From Lathyrus oleraceus (taxonomy: Eukaryota; Streptophyta; Magnoliopsida; Fabales; Fabaceae), in assembly GCF_024323335.1 (NCBI RefSeq), contig NC_066583.1, positions 412,436,031 through 412,500,030 of the forward strand: DNA of 64,000 nt, written 5' to 3'. Under the pieces are notes generated by a model. The model worked only from the letters and a program-made list of their open reading frames with translations, ran no database searches and had not been told where the DNA came from. Positions 23,624 through 34,179 of this stretch are shown here, one piece after another (position 1 is the first letter of the stretch; the number at the start of each line of letters is the position of its first letter). The translations under genes and the position numbers were made by a program.

Positions 23624-24795
23624 TTAGGCGAAGTATTTCTTGACTGCATCTGAATTCACAGGACAAGTGAAATCCTCCCCATCCATAGTTGTAAGCAACA
23701 AAGCACCGCCTGAAAAGGCTCTCTTAACAACATATGGACCTTCATAGTTTGGAGTCCACTTGCCCCTGGAATCGGGCGCGAAAGACAAGACTTTCTTGAG
23801 CACGAGGTCACCTTCTTGGAACACACGAGGCTTGACCTTCTTATCAAAGGCTTTCTTCATCCTTTGCTGATACAACTGACCATGGCACATGGCAGTCAAT
23901 CTCTTCTCTTCTATTAAGTTCAATTGGTCATAATGACTCTGAACCCACTCAGCCTCTGTCAACTTGGCTTCCATCAAGACTCTCATTGATGGGATCTCAA
24001 CCTCTACGGGGAGCACAACCTCCATGCCATATACAAGAGAGAAAGGGGTTGCCCCTGTTGAAGTGCGGACAAGTGTAGGATACCATGCAAGGCAAATGGC
24101 AGCATTTCATGCCAATCTTTGTATATAACAACCATCTTCTGGATAATCTTCTTGATGTTCTTTTTAGCAGCTTCAACAACCCCATTCATCTTGGGTCTAT
24201 AGGGAGAAGAATTATGATGTGCAATCTTGAACTTGCTACACAGCTCTTTCATCATCTTGTTGTTCAAGTTAGATCCATTATCAGTAATGATCTTGTCTGG
24301 CACACCATATCGACATATGAGTTTATTCTTGATAAACTTTATAACCGTCTGCCTGGTCACATTTGCATACGATGCCGCTTCAACCCACTTGGTGAAGTAA
24401 TCAATAGCTACGAGAATAAAACGGTGACCGTTTGACGCTTTTGGCTCTATCATGCCAATCATGTCAATTCCCCACATGGAGAAAGGCCATGGTGAGGAAA
24501 TAACATTCAGAAGTGTCGGGGGAACATGAATCTTGTCTGCATAAATCTAACATTTGTGGCATTTCTTCACGTATTTGCAGCAATCAGACTCCATTGTCAG
24601 CCAATAGTAGCCTGCTCTCAATATCTTCTTTGCCATGGCATGTCCATTGGAATGAGTACCAAATGAACCCTCATGGACTTCCGTCATCAACAGATCTACT
24701 TCGTGTCTATCCACGTATCTGAGCAGAACCATGTCAAAATTCCTCTTATAAAGCACATCACCATTAAGGTAGAAACTGCCAAATAATCTCCTCAA
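23624..24795 (-). pseudogene. Ogre integrase, broken
   Basis: Read on the minus strand, a zinc-binding H-H-C-C region comes first (HEVDLLMTEVHEG, HAMAKKILRAGYYW, CCKYVKKCHKC). The catalytic core follows with WGIDMIG, then TDNGS, then NGVVEAAKK. The second and third acidic residues are exactly 35 residues apart (D-35-E). A C-terminal part ends KKYFA at 23624. Integrase inserts the cDNA copy into chromosomal DNA. Breaks: a stop after KKCHKC at about 24547, and a one-base frameshift near 24075 (after PFALHG) that puts the C-terminal frame 23624-24025 out of register. Confidence 0.9.
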
Positions 24796-24849
24796 AGTCT
24801 TCTTATCTTTAACAGATGCCCCAGGCGGGTAAGTCTGGCTTTGGAGAAA

Positions 24850-26013
24850 TCACTTGATATCATAATACCATGGCTTATCATCTTTCACTTCTTCAACTGC
24901 AAATACATGAGCTGGTCTATCCAAGCGCATCACAGTGATATTGGGGACTTCATTCCAATATTTTACCACAATCATTGAAGCAAGCGTAGAAAGAGCATCT
25001 GCCATCCGATTCTCATCTCGAGGAATATGATGAAAGTCAACCTTAGTAAAGAAAGTTGAAATCCTCCTCGCATAATCTCTATATGGGATGAGGCCAGGCT
25101 GATTCATCTCCCATTCACCCTTAATCTGATTAAAAACAAGGGCCAAATCACCATAAACATCAAGATGTTTGATCCTAAGATCAATACACTCTTCCAAACC
25201 CATAATACAGGCCTCATACTCCGCCATATTATTCGTGCATTTGAAAGTTAGCCTTGCTGTAAAAGGAAAATGTGTGCCTTGAGGAGTAATAATCACTGCC
25301 CCAATACCATTTCCATATTGATTAACAACACCATCGAACACCATACCCCATCGGGAACCAGGCTCTGGCCCTTCATCGAGCGTAGGCTCATCACAATCTT
25401 TCATCTTTAAATACAGAATCTCCTCATCTGGGAAGTTGTACTGAACAGACTGGTAATCTTCAATTGGTTGATGTGCCAAGTGGTCAGCCAAAATACTACC
25501 TTTAATAGCTTTTTGAGCTCGATACTCAATATCATACTCAAATAACAACATCTGCCAACGGGAAATCCTCCCAGTTAAAGCATGCTTCTCAAAGATATAC
25601 TTGATAGGATCCATTTTGGATATTAACCAAGTTGTATGATTCAACATATACTGGCGTAAGCGCTTAGCAGCCCAAGTCAAAACACAACATGTCTTCTCAA
25701 GCATTGAGTACCGAGACTCACAATCAGCGAACTTCTTACTCAAGTAGTATATTGCATACTCTTTCTTCCCTGATTCATCTTGCTGACCCAATACACAACC
25801 CATGGAATTATCAAGCACAGTCAAGTACATAATCAAAGGTCTCCCTTCAACAGGCGGAGACAGAATCGGAGGCTCAGACAAATACTCTTTGATACTGTCA
25901 AAGGCCTTATGGCAATCCTCGTTCCAATCATGACGCTGATCTTTCTGGAGGAGCTTGAATATAGGCGTACATGTGGCAGTCATGTGGGATATAAATCTAG
26001 AAATGCAATTCAA
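24850..26013 (-). pseudogene. Ogre RNase H plus second (archaeal-type) RNase H
   Basis: A 387-codon open stretch. The first part continues the RT palm and connection (QKDQRHDWNEDCHKAFD) into a gypsy-type RNase H with YAIYYLSKKF and CCVLTWAAKRLRQYM. The second part contains WGMVFDGVVNQYGNGIGAV, NNMAEYEACIMGLE and DENRMADALSTLASM, the pattern of the archaeal-type RNase H that marks the Tat/Ogre lineage. RNase H removes RNA from the RNA-DNA hybrid during reverse transcription. The stretch is separated from the RT part by two in-frame stops near 26015-26065 and ends at a TGA at 24850 that interrupts the link to integrase. Confidence 0.9.
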
Positions 26014-26064
26014 GCGGCCAAGAAAACCTCAGACTTGCTTCTCAGTTTTGGGCGCAGGTATCTC

Positions 26065-27072
26065 CTATATTGCTTTGACCTTGGCAGGATCAACTTCAAT
26101 ACCTCTTTCGCTGACAATAAAGCCCAATAACTTGCCGGAACAGACTCCAAATGTACAATTGTTAGGATTCAGGCGGAGTTTATACTTTCTCAAACGCTGG
26201 AAAAGCTTCAACAAGTGTTCTACATGTTCAACTTCCGTTTTCGACTTCGCAATCATATCATCGACATATACCTCAATCTCCTTGTGCATCATATCATGAA
26301 ACAAGGTAGTCATAGCTCGTTGATACGTGGCTCCGGCATTCTTCAAACCGAAGGGCATCACTTGATAACAGAATATTCCCCAAGGTGTGATGAATGTTGT
26401 CTTCTCCATATCCTCGGGTGCCATTTTAATCTGGTTATAACCGAAAAATCCGTCCATAAAGGAAAAGACATTGAATTTAGCTGTATTATCCACCAACATA
26501 TCAATGCGTGGTAGAGGAAAATCATCTTTCGGACTAGCTTTATTCAAGTCTCGATAGTCCACGCACATTCGGACTTTTCCATCTTTCTTAGGCACATGGC
26601 CACCCATTGAGGATATGTAGAAGTCACCAGAAACCCAACATCAATTTGCTTCTGAACTTCTTCTTTAATCTTCACTGCCATATCAGGATGAGTTCTTCTG
26701 AGCTTCTGCTTTACCGGCACACACTCAGGCTTCAACGGCAAGAAATGTTGCACGATATCAGTATCTAGACCAGGCATGTCTTCATACGACCAGGCAAAGA
26801 CATCGACATATTCTCGTAGCAACTCAATCAACCCCTTCTTCACAGACTCTTCAAGGAGTGCCCCAATCTTCACTTCACGAATGCAGTGTTCAGACCCCAA
26901 GTTGACTGTTTCCAGATTCTCAAGATGCGGCTGAATGATCTTCTCCTCGTGCTTAAGCAGACGGGTAATCTCATATGGAATCTCTTCAACATCATCTTCT
27001 CCGGCCTCAAATACAGGGAACTCAAAGTTAGGAGATGGTGTTGGATCATTATGTTCAATGGGTTTGATTAAC
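26065..27072 (-). pseudogene. Ogre reverse transcriptase, broken
   Basis: The coding frame can be followed from the putative splice acceptor at 27073. It passes through a conserved linker (residues DVFAWSYEDMPGLD) and the RT N-terminus (LRRTHPDMAVKIKEEVQKQI) to PQWVA near 26575. There a short deletion shifts the frame; the next frame starts PKKDGKVRMCVDYRDLNKAS and includes the catalytic YVDDM motif at 26254-26268. RT copies the element RNA into DNA. The frame ends at a stop after AKVKAI (26065). Confidence 0.9.
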
Positions 27073-27135
27073 CTGCATAATGATTTTGAATATAAAAGAG
27101 ATTTCAGAATTCAAACAAAGCAAATCATTATGCAG
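27073..27135 (-). other. Putative 3' splice site of the Ogre intron within a perfect inverted repeat
   Basis: The coding frame of RT begins just after minus-strand TTATGCAG|GTTAATC, so the acceptor AG ends at 27073. Arms CTGCATAATGATTT (27073-27086) and AAATCATTATGCAG (27122-27135) are perfect reverse complements of 14 bp with a 35-base loop. The acceptor AG is therefore paired at the foot of the stem. An intron between protease and RT is an established Ogre feature; the hairpin is read directly here. The donor site, presumably upstream of the stop at 27342, could not be fixed. Confidence 0.65.
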
Positions 27136-27341
27136 ATGAAAAGATTGATTTTATTCTCTTTTTAGGGTTTTATGGTGATCACCAATTTCATGCAAAAAGC
27201 AAAAAGGAAAAATAATTTGGAAAAACAAACATTTAACATGTGATTATTGAATGAATATCATTGTATTAATCAAATTGTGCCAACAATGTCTTCACTTCTC
27301 CTTTTGGCATGGGAGAAGGGTTTTCAAACAAAATGAACACA
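27136..27341 (-). other. Putative Ogre intron sequence between protease and RT
   Basis: Non-coding stretch after the gag-protease stop at 27342. It includes pyrimidine-rich minus-strand tracts (TTTGTTTTTCC, TTTTTCCTTTTTGC). Consistent with the spliced intron of Ogre elements, though only the acceptor side is supported. Confidence 0.5.
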
Positions 27342-28931
27342 TTAGGTTGACTTATGGATAACTGTTGGAACATCAACAATGACCCAATTATTGCAGATCC
27401 CGCCAGATATGACAAAGTTGCCAAGGTCTTCCTCTTCATCTTCTTCAACAATGGCAGCAGCTTCCTGATCTTCAACTGTGTGGATAAAACCACCACTCTG
27501 AAATATCCCACGCTCATTGGAAACACCTGAAGAATACCCTATGCCAGCTCGGGATTTGTTATCTTCCAATTTGATCATTTGCCCTAAACTAGTAGTTGCA
27601 CCATGCTCAATGGCCAACTTTGCATCGTTGTAGGAGACAAATGAAGAAAGTCCTTTCCTCGAAGGCTCAGCAATAGACAAGGCTTGGAACGGAGTCCCAA
27701 CCTCATCCTCAACATCAATATAGGAGAAGAAAGATAAATGACTGACCAAGAGAGCCTTCTCTCCCCCTATCACTACCAACTTCTTGTTTTTCACAAACTT
27801 CAACTTTTGGTGTAGGGTGGATGTCACGGCGCCTGCCTCGTGAATCCATGGTCTGCCAAGCAAACAGCTATAAGACTGATGGATATCCATGACCTGGAAG
27901 GTGATATGGAAATCACTAGGTCCAATCTTGATCGGGAGGTCTAATTCACTGATCACGGTTTTGCGCGATCCATCAAACGCCTTCACAACCACTCCACTCT
28001 GCCTCATGGGAGGCCCCTAGTATGAAAGTTTAGCCAAAGTGGATTTTGGCAACACATTAAGTGATGATCTTGTGTCTACCAACACATTAGATAAGGCGTC
28101 ATACTTACAGTTCATTGAAATGTGTAAGGCCAAATTGTGGTCTTTTCCCTCCTCGGGAAGATCAGCATCACAGAAGCTCAAGTTGTTGCAAGCAGTTATG
28201 TTTGCAACAATGCTATCAAACTGTTCAATGGTGACATCGTGATCCACGTATGCCACGTCCAACACCCTCTGCAAAGCTTCGCGGTGTGGCTCAGAATTCA
28301 TCAACAAAGATAAGACAGATATCTTTGATGGAGTTTGTAGCAACTGATCAACAACATTATATTCACTCCTCTTGATGAGCCTCAGCATCTCATCACTGTC
28401 CTCTCTCAAAGTGCCAAACTGGCCAACCAGGATATGAGTACTATTATTCTTGACAATAACAGGGTCAACACCCTTCACAGCAGAAATAGAATTGTTCGAA
28501 GAAGAAGTCCCCACGGGACCAACAGGATTGACAACAGTTTTCTTCATGACATCTTCATGGGATTTCGGCGGAGCCGAGAAAACACGACCACTACGGGTCA
28601 CACCACTGATGTCTGAAATACTAACCACAGAGGTTGAGGGCAACGACACCTCCGTCTCATCTTCTACCATGACTGTGTTGTATCTACAGGGAACAACTTT
28701 GTCTGATGAATACGGGACCGGACCTGCTGGCTTGATCACAAGAGCTGGTGATACCTTCTTCTTGCTGCCATCATATTTGACGACAACAGGCTCAGGAATT
28801 TTGAATACCAGGGTGATAACATCAACTTCGTCCTCATTACGATTCTGAAGTATTTCGATCATCCCTTGATCCAGCATCTCTTGGATGTCCTTTCTAACTT
28901 GTCGGCATCCTCTTTCACTGATAGTGCACAC
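27342..28931 (-). pseudogene. Ogre protease and flanking polyprotein, broken
   Basis: Two in-register open pieces. The upstream piece (28017-28931) carries a long linker and then the aspartic protease active-site region. That region reads VLVDTRSSLNVLP, so the catalytic D-T-G triad is D-T-R here (codons at 28068-28076). A TAG after LAKLSY separates it from the downstream piece (27342-28007), which continues with the protease fold (LPIKIGPSDFHITFQVMD, SCLLGRPWIHEAGAV). The protein ends CNNWVIVDVPTVIHKST. The enzyme would cleave the Gag-Pol precursor; both the triad change and the stop would inactivate it. Confidence 0.88.
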
Positions 28932-30664
28932 CTGGACCTATCATGGTCATGCTCATAATGACTGTGTTCACACAACAGCTTGTGCATATCGACCAAAGAT
29001 TGCCTTATGTCATTCACATAAAGGACTTTATACTTGCCAGGGCATCCCTGGACCATATTAACAGTAGCTTTCCCATGCTCGGGCAATGGGTTCTTCTTAA
29101 CATTAGGACCTACATCCTCGAAAAATAGAATACCACTTCTCACAAGGTCTTGCACCTTGGTCTTCAACGGGTAATAATTCTCCACATCATGTCTGGGAGC
29201 ACCGGAATGATCTACACAATGTAATTCAGGCTTATACCACCACAGAGGGTTGGTTGGTACAGCGGGAGGGTCTCGTGGAGTGATCAACTTTCTATCGATC
29301 AAAGAAGGATAAAGCTCAGCATATGTCATTGGAATTGGGTCAAAAGTTACCCTCTTCCTCTCGTAGTTGCTGGTGTTGGTGTTATTGTTGCTTCGAGGCT
29401 GGTAGGCCTGTTGTTGTTGACGATGTTGTTGTTGTGGTTGTTGTTGATGAACTTCTCTAAAAGCAGGTGCTATATGAGCCACCTGGTGTTGGTTGACGGC
29501 AGGGCGCACATCCTTCCTCCTCATAGAGGGTCTTCTTTTAATGTGAGAGGACACATCATGTGTATCTCCCTCCTTCTTCTTAGCAAAGCCCCCATACCTC
29601 TTTGCTGAAGAACTGTCTTCTCTGGATAACCGTCCTTCACGGACCCCTTCTTCCAATCTCATCCCCATATTCACCATTTCAGTGAAGTCTGAGGGAGCAC
29701 TGGCAATCATCCTTTCATAATAGAAAGAGCTCAAAGTCTTCAAAAAGATCTTTGTCATCTCTTTCTCTTCCAGGGGTGACACTATCTGAGCTGCCAATTC
29801 ACACCATCTTTGGACGTACTCCTTGAAGGTCTCCTTGTCCTTCTGCGACATCTCCCTCAGCTGGTCCCTATCAGGAGCCATATCCATATTATATTTGTAT
29901 TGCTTGACGAAGGCCTCTCCAAGATCATTGAAAGAGCGAATGCTCGCACTCTCCAGCCCCATGTACCACCGGAGCGCAACACCTGATAAGCTATCCTGGA
30001 AGTAATGGATAAGCAGTTGGTCATTATCTGTTTGAGTTGACATCTTGCGAGCATACATCACAAGATGGCTGAGCGGGCATGTGTTTCCCTTATATTTCTC
30101 AAAGTCAGGTACTTTGAACTTAACAGGGATCTTCATGTTGGGCACGAGGCACAACTCAGCAGCACTTTTACCAAAGAGGTCTTTACCCCTTAGAGTCTTC
30201 AGTTCCTTGCGCAACTCAAGGAATTGGTCTTTCATCTCGTCCATCTTTTCATACACGTCCGGGCCCTCAGACGGCTCGGAGTGATAGATGGTGTCTTCAA
30301 CTCGTGGTAAGGTGTGCACAACGAGAGGTGGCATAGATAGGACCGGGCTAGATGCCGGAAGAGAAGCAAGAGTAGGAGCAAAACCCTCAGGCACAAAATT
30401 AGCAGGCATTCCCCAAGGGAACCCGGCTGGCATAGACGGAGCGAAATGGGCTGTTGCAGCAGGAATAGTCGAGGTAGCAACCTCAGAAATGGCATTCCTC
30501 TTGGGAGGAGTTGCAGGAGTTGGCGAAGCTTGGCTCTGAGCAGCCATAACTGACTCCATCATGGCAGTCAGCCTGGCAATCTCTTCCTACAGATCCCGAT
30601 TCTATTGCTCTAAATGCTCCATTATCCTTGGATGATTAGCTCTTGTGTTATACTGATGCGTCAT
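28859..30664 (-). pseudogene. Ogre gag, broken
   Basis: The likely start is the ATG at 30662-30664 (MTHQYNTRANHP), followed by two in-frame TAG codons before the long open stretch from 30562. That stretch has a Pro/Ala-rich N-terminus, a coiled coil (EKMDEMKDQFLELRKELKTL) and a capsid-like retrotransposon Gag core (DPL-like FLKTLSSFYYERMIASAPSD). A Gln-rich segment follows, then a zinc-knuckle-like C-x2-H...H region ending NYYPLK, where the usual final Cys is Tyr. Gag packages the element RNA in virus-like particles. A frameshift at about 28925 moves the reading into the protease linker frame. Confidence 0.88.
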
Positions 30665-30953
30665 CTTATCTTCAAAATAAATGAAGAGCAAAGAGTTAGA
30701 CCACTGATCAAGAGCTCAGAACAAAACCTGCTTATGCATATGATGCATGCAATGTTTGTGCATATGATTTATTTTTTATTAGAGGAACTTTATAGAGATC
30801 TATTTGCAAATATTTGGAAATATTACTCTTTTAAGACATATATAGAATACTCATAGCAATAATATTTGGAAAACTTTTACACCAAAGAAATAGTACAGTT
30901 TTGGTAACCAAATATAGTACAAGAGAAAAGGAAAATGAACATCTTATGGAGCC
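30665..30953 (-). other. Spacer between Ogre ORF1 and gag
   Basis: AT-rich, non-coding, about 290 bp. It contains ATGCATATGATGCATGCA near 30735-30750. No gene supported. Confidence 0.5.
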
Positions 30954-32405
30954 TTAGAAATAATCTTCCAAAGCTCTCGAAATCGAAAGATAAGCTGCAC
31001 AAAGCCTCTTCACCTCTCTCTCATAAGCTGCTTCCATGTCAGCCTTCTCCTTGGCGAGCCGATCATACTTCCTCTTCCGAAACCTGGATGACTGAGGAAG
31101 AAGAGAAGTAACCACATCATCGGGCTCATCAATAACCTGATGCTCTAGAAATTCTATCACTGCATCCTTATCTCTGAGCTGCTGAAGTAGTTCCTCTCGC
31201 TCACGAACCCATGCACGCGACCGGTCTTCATCTCTCAACTCCTATACTCCTTGGTTAGGGAGGGTTGAAGGCCCAACCATAACCATAAGGGTAGGTTTCG
31301 GATAATCATAAGGCATGTGGTACTCGAGAGCTCTCCTCCTCACCCAAGCGGTGTAGGGTTCCAAAGCAATACAATTCTTCGGACCAAGCTCCTTCCTTTC
31401 CTTCCTATGAACTTTGCGCCAGGCACGGACCATACTGTCCTTCAAGTTCTGGGGATCTTTACCCTCTTGAAAGAACACACCTTCCAACAAAACATTGTTA
31501 GGTTTATCCTTTAAGGGGAACCCAAGCTGACGGCGAGCCAAAACAGGGTTGTAGTTAATTCCACCACATGTACCAAGAAGAGGCACGTTGGAGAATTCAC
31601 CATAAGAGTCAATAATCTGAACGCCATCATGAACACGATTATACCAAGAGATATCATCATTAGTGAGAGACATAAGTCTCGCAGACCACCGCAGACATCC
31701 CTTGTTCTCCTTGAAGGCAAGCGTCTGAGGCAAGTGCAAAATAAACCACTTGTACAACAGAGGCAAACAGCACACAATGGCACCACCACCCTTTGCATTC
31801 CTCATATGCAAAGAGAAATAAGTGTCACCCAATAGAGTAGGAACGGGATTAAGAGAAGAGAAAATCCTAATAGCGTTCACGTCCACAAAATTGTCGATGT
31901 TGGGGAATAACACTAGCCCATAGATGAGAAGTACAAATATGGCTTCAAAGGCATCCTCACTCATGGCCTTTCCCAAAAAAGTAGCTTGGGCAATGAGGAA
32001 ATCAGATGGGAGACCTTGAATTCCACCTTTGGTAGTCATATGAGCAACAATGTCAAATACATCTATATGAAGCATGTCAGCAATCTCTTGGGAAGAAGGA
32101 ACCCTCTCCAAACCACTGAACGACAACTGATCCAAGATAGGTATACCCACATGATAGGCATACTCCTCAAGTGTAGGCAAGAGCTGAAAATCCGGAAAAG
32201 TGAAGCACTGATACAGAGGATCGTAGAACTGCACCAACACACTCATCAGATCCTCATCCACCTTGGTAGAAAGAATAGACAGAAGCTTCCCATGGCGAGC
32301 TTTGAACTCTAAAGGCTCTAATACATAAGATGCCAAACTCCTTAACTCTTTCAAGTCGGGTTGTCTAAAACTGTACTTCTTCGTATTCCTTCTTTGCTTA
32401 TCCAT
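30954..32405 (-). pseudogene. Ogre ORF1 with one premature stop
   Basis: A 387-codon frame (31242-32405, start MDKQRRNTKKYSFRQPDLKE) continues in the same frame after a single TAG into a further ~95 codons ending RALEDYF at 30954. The tail is a charged coiled coil (WVREREELLQQLRDKDAVIE, RLAKEKADMEAAYEREVKRL). ORF1 proteins of Ogre elements carry a conserved plant domain of unknown function also found in mobile-domain-like proteins; no enzymatic motif is visible. The first half aligns with the truncated copy at 11301-11903. Confidence 0.88.
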
Positions 32406-33064
32406 GTCTCAAAATTTGCAAATAGACCTCTTAAGTTCCTTGAAAATTTTCATTGTTGATGATATGGGTGCAAATGAATGCATGGATGCATGGATGCAAC
32501 AAGCACACTCAAGGATCAAGCAAGTCATGCCACACAAAAGTCACGGGATGGCTCAAGTCATCGCCAATATCAATAATCCATTTTGGTGGATTATGGTTTA
32601 TACCTTATCAACACCCAAGTTCCATTGATATTGAGGATATACGAGAACGGATCAACTGCGAATCACGGGTTTGTTCTAAGTCACGAGCATGGAGTCTCGG
32701 TTAAGAACCACCCAAAGGGAGTGTACTATGGTTAAACCTGACAATCATGTTCTAAAAAGGTCCTCATAGTCATCATCTCATCTTTCGGATATTATCAGAT
32801 AAACGATTACTCGTATTCCAAAAATATTCTTAAGAGAGACTCTTATGAGTGTAGTATCGCGTAACAATCGTATCCAATCTTACACTTGAACGACCTTCGC
32901 ACTACGTCCTAAAATAAGCCAAGATGGGTTAGGTGTCTAAGGTCCTTGGCTTCTAAGGTTTATATTGGAAAGAGTAATGTCTAACCACGACTACTCGTGT
33001 GACATTATTGATCCTAACAAGACCTCCACCAAGTGGATGGGCTTGCAAGTCAACTTGCTAAGGA
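32406..33064 (-). other. Leader of the third Ogre, truncated at its 5' side
   Basis: Homologous to 11904-12560 in the second Ogre. It stops abruptly at AACTTGCTAAGGA and joins LTR sequence at 33065. The last ~220 bp of leader, including the primer-binding site, are missing. Confidence 0.8.
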
Positions 33065-34007
33065 TTGTAGGTTGGTATTTGTGAAAATATGTGCAAAATA
33101 TTGGGGGGGTGATAAGAGAATAGATTATATTTACAAATTTGTTGTTTGAATGGATGAACCCATTGCCTACGCACCATCATAAAGGTAGGATCAAAACCTC
33201 GTAGTTCGGGGTAAAAATCTCAAAGATTGGTGAATTGATTTGATCAAAAGCCTTAAGGTCTTTTGTTATCAAAGGGAGAAAACTCAACCTAAACCAACAA
33301 TCCACCATGTGAGGAGAGCTTCAACATACTAGTGAGGGGTTAACCCTATAATAAGTATGGAAGACTTATAGTCCAATCACTAAGGATAAGGTGAGGTTTA
33401 TGTCAACCACTATGATAACTCAAACCTATGGCTAATGTTTATGAAAAGGTTTTAACAAAGGTGGCCATTGGAACCACAAAAACACTTGAAGTGAGTTATA
33501 TTTAAAAATTAAGTGTATTTACAAAAATGAAGTCAAAGTTGAATTAAGGTTTATTCACAATGAGTATTAATGAAAAGATTTTGAAAAGTCAAAGGCATAA
33601 GGCCTAGGTTTCTAATTTGAAACAAAGTCAAAGTTTGCACAAAAAGAGTTTGGCTTGGGTTAGAGTGAGGAGAAAAAGAGAAGGGCTAGTCCTAAAGCAT
33701 ACAAAGATAGGAGAGAAGATAAAACCCTTGGAGTTCCTTTTCTTAAAATCATAGAGATGATTCAAGATACTCCTTTCCTTTCGACTTAGCAAACAACAAG
33801 CAATCACACAATTTTTGGATTCAAGCTCCTAGGATCTCCATTTGGCTTGTCTCTCTTAACTTGGCTACTCATGACAATGGTCCTTCTTACTATCTCAAGA
33901 TGGAATTCCTATCACACAAGAGCAAACATCAAAAAGTTCACAACACAATAAGAGGAATGGACAAAGAATGAGTTTAGATTAGGAGTCCTTTGAAGTCAAC
34001 TTTGAAA

Positions 34008-34179
34008 TTTAGCATTCTAAAGGCATGAGGCCTAGTTTCTCTTCAATCAATTTAGCATTCTAAAGGCATGAGGCCTAGTTGCTCTTCAATCAATTTAGCA
34101 TTCTAAAGGCATGAGGCCTAGTTGCTCTTCAATAAATTTAGCATTCTAAAGGCATGAGGCCTAGTTACTCTTGAACTCC
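34008..34179. repeat. 43-bp tandem repeat, four copies (5' LTR)
   Basis: Units start at 34008, 34051, 34094 and 34137 with single-base differences. The 3' LTR has only two units, so copy number changed after insertion or during reverse transcription. Confidence 0.93.

Noticed and set aside
24085..24435. 116-codon plus-strand frame
   Set aside because: Antisense to the Ogre integrase core.
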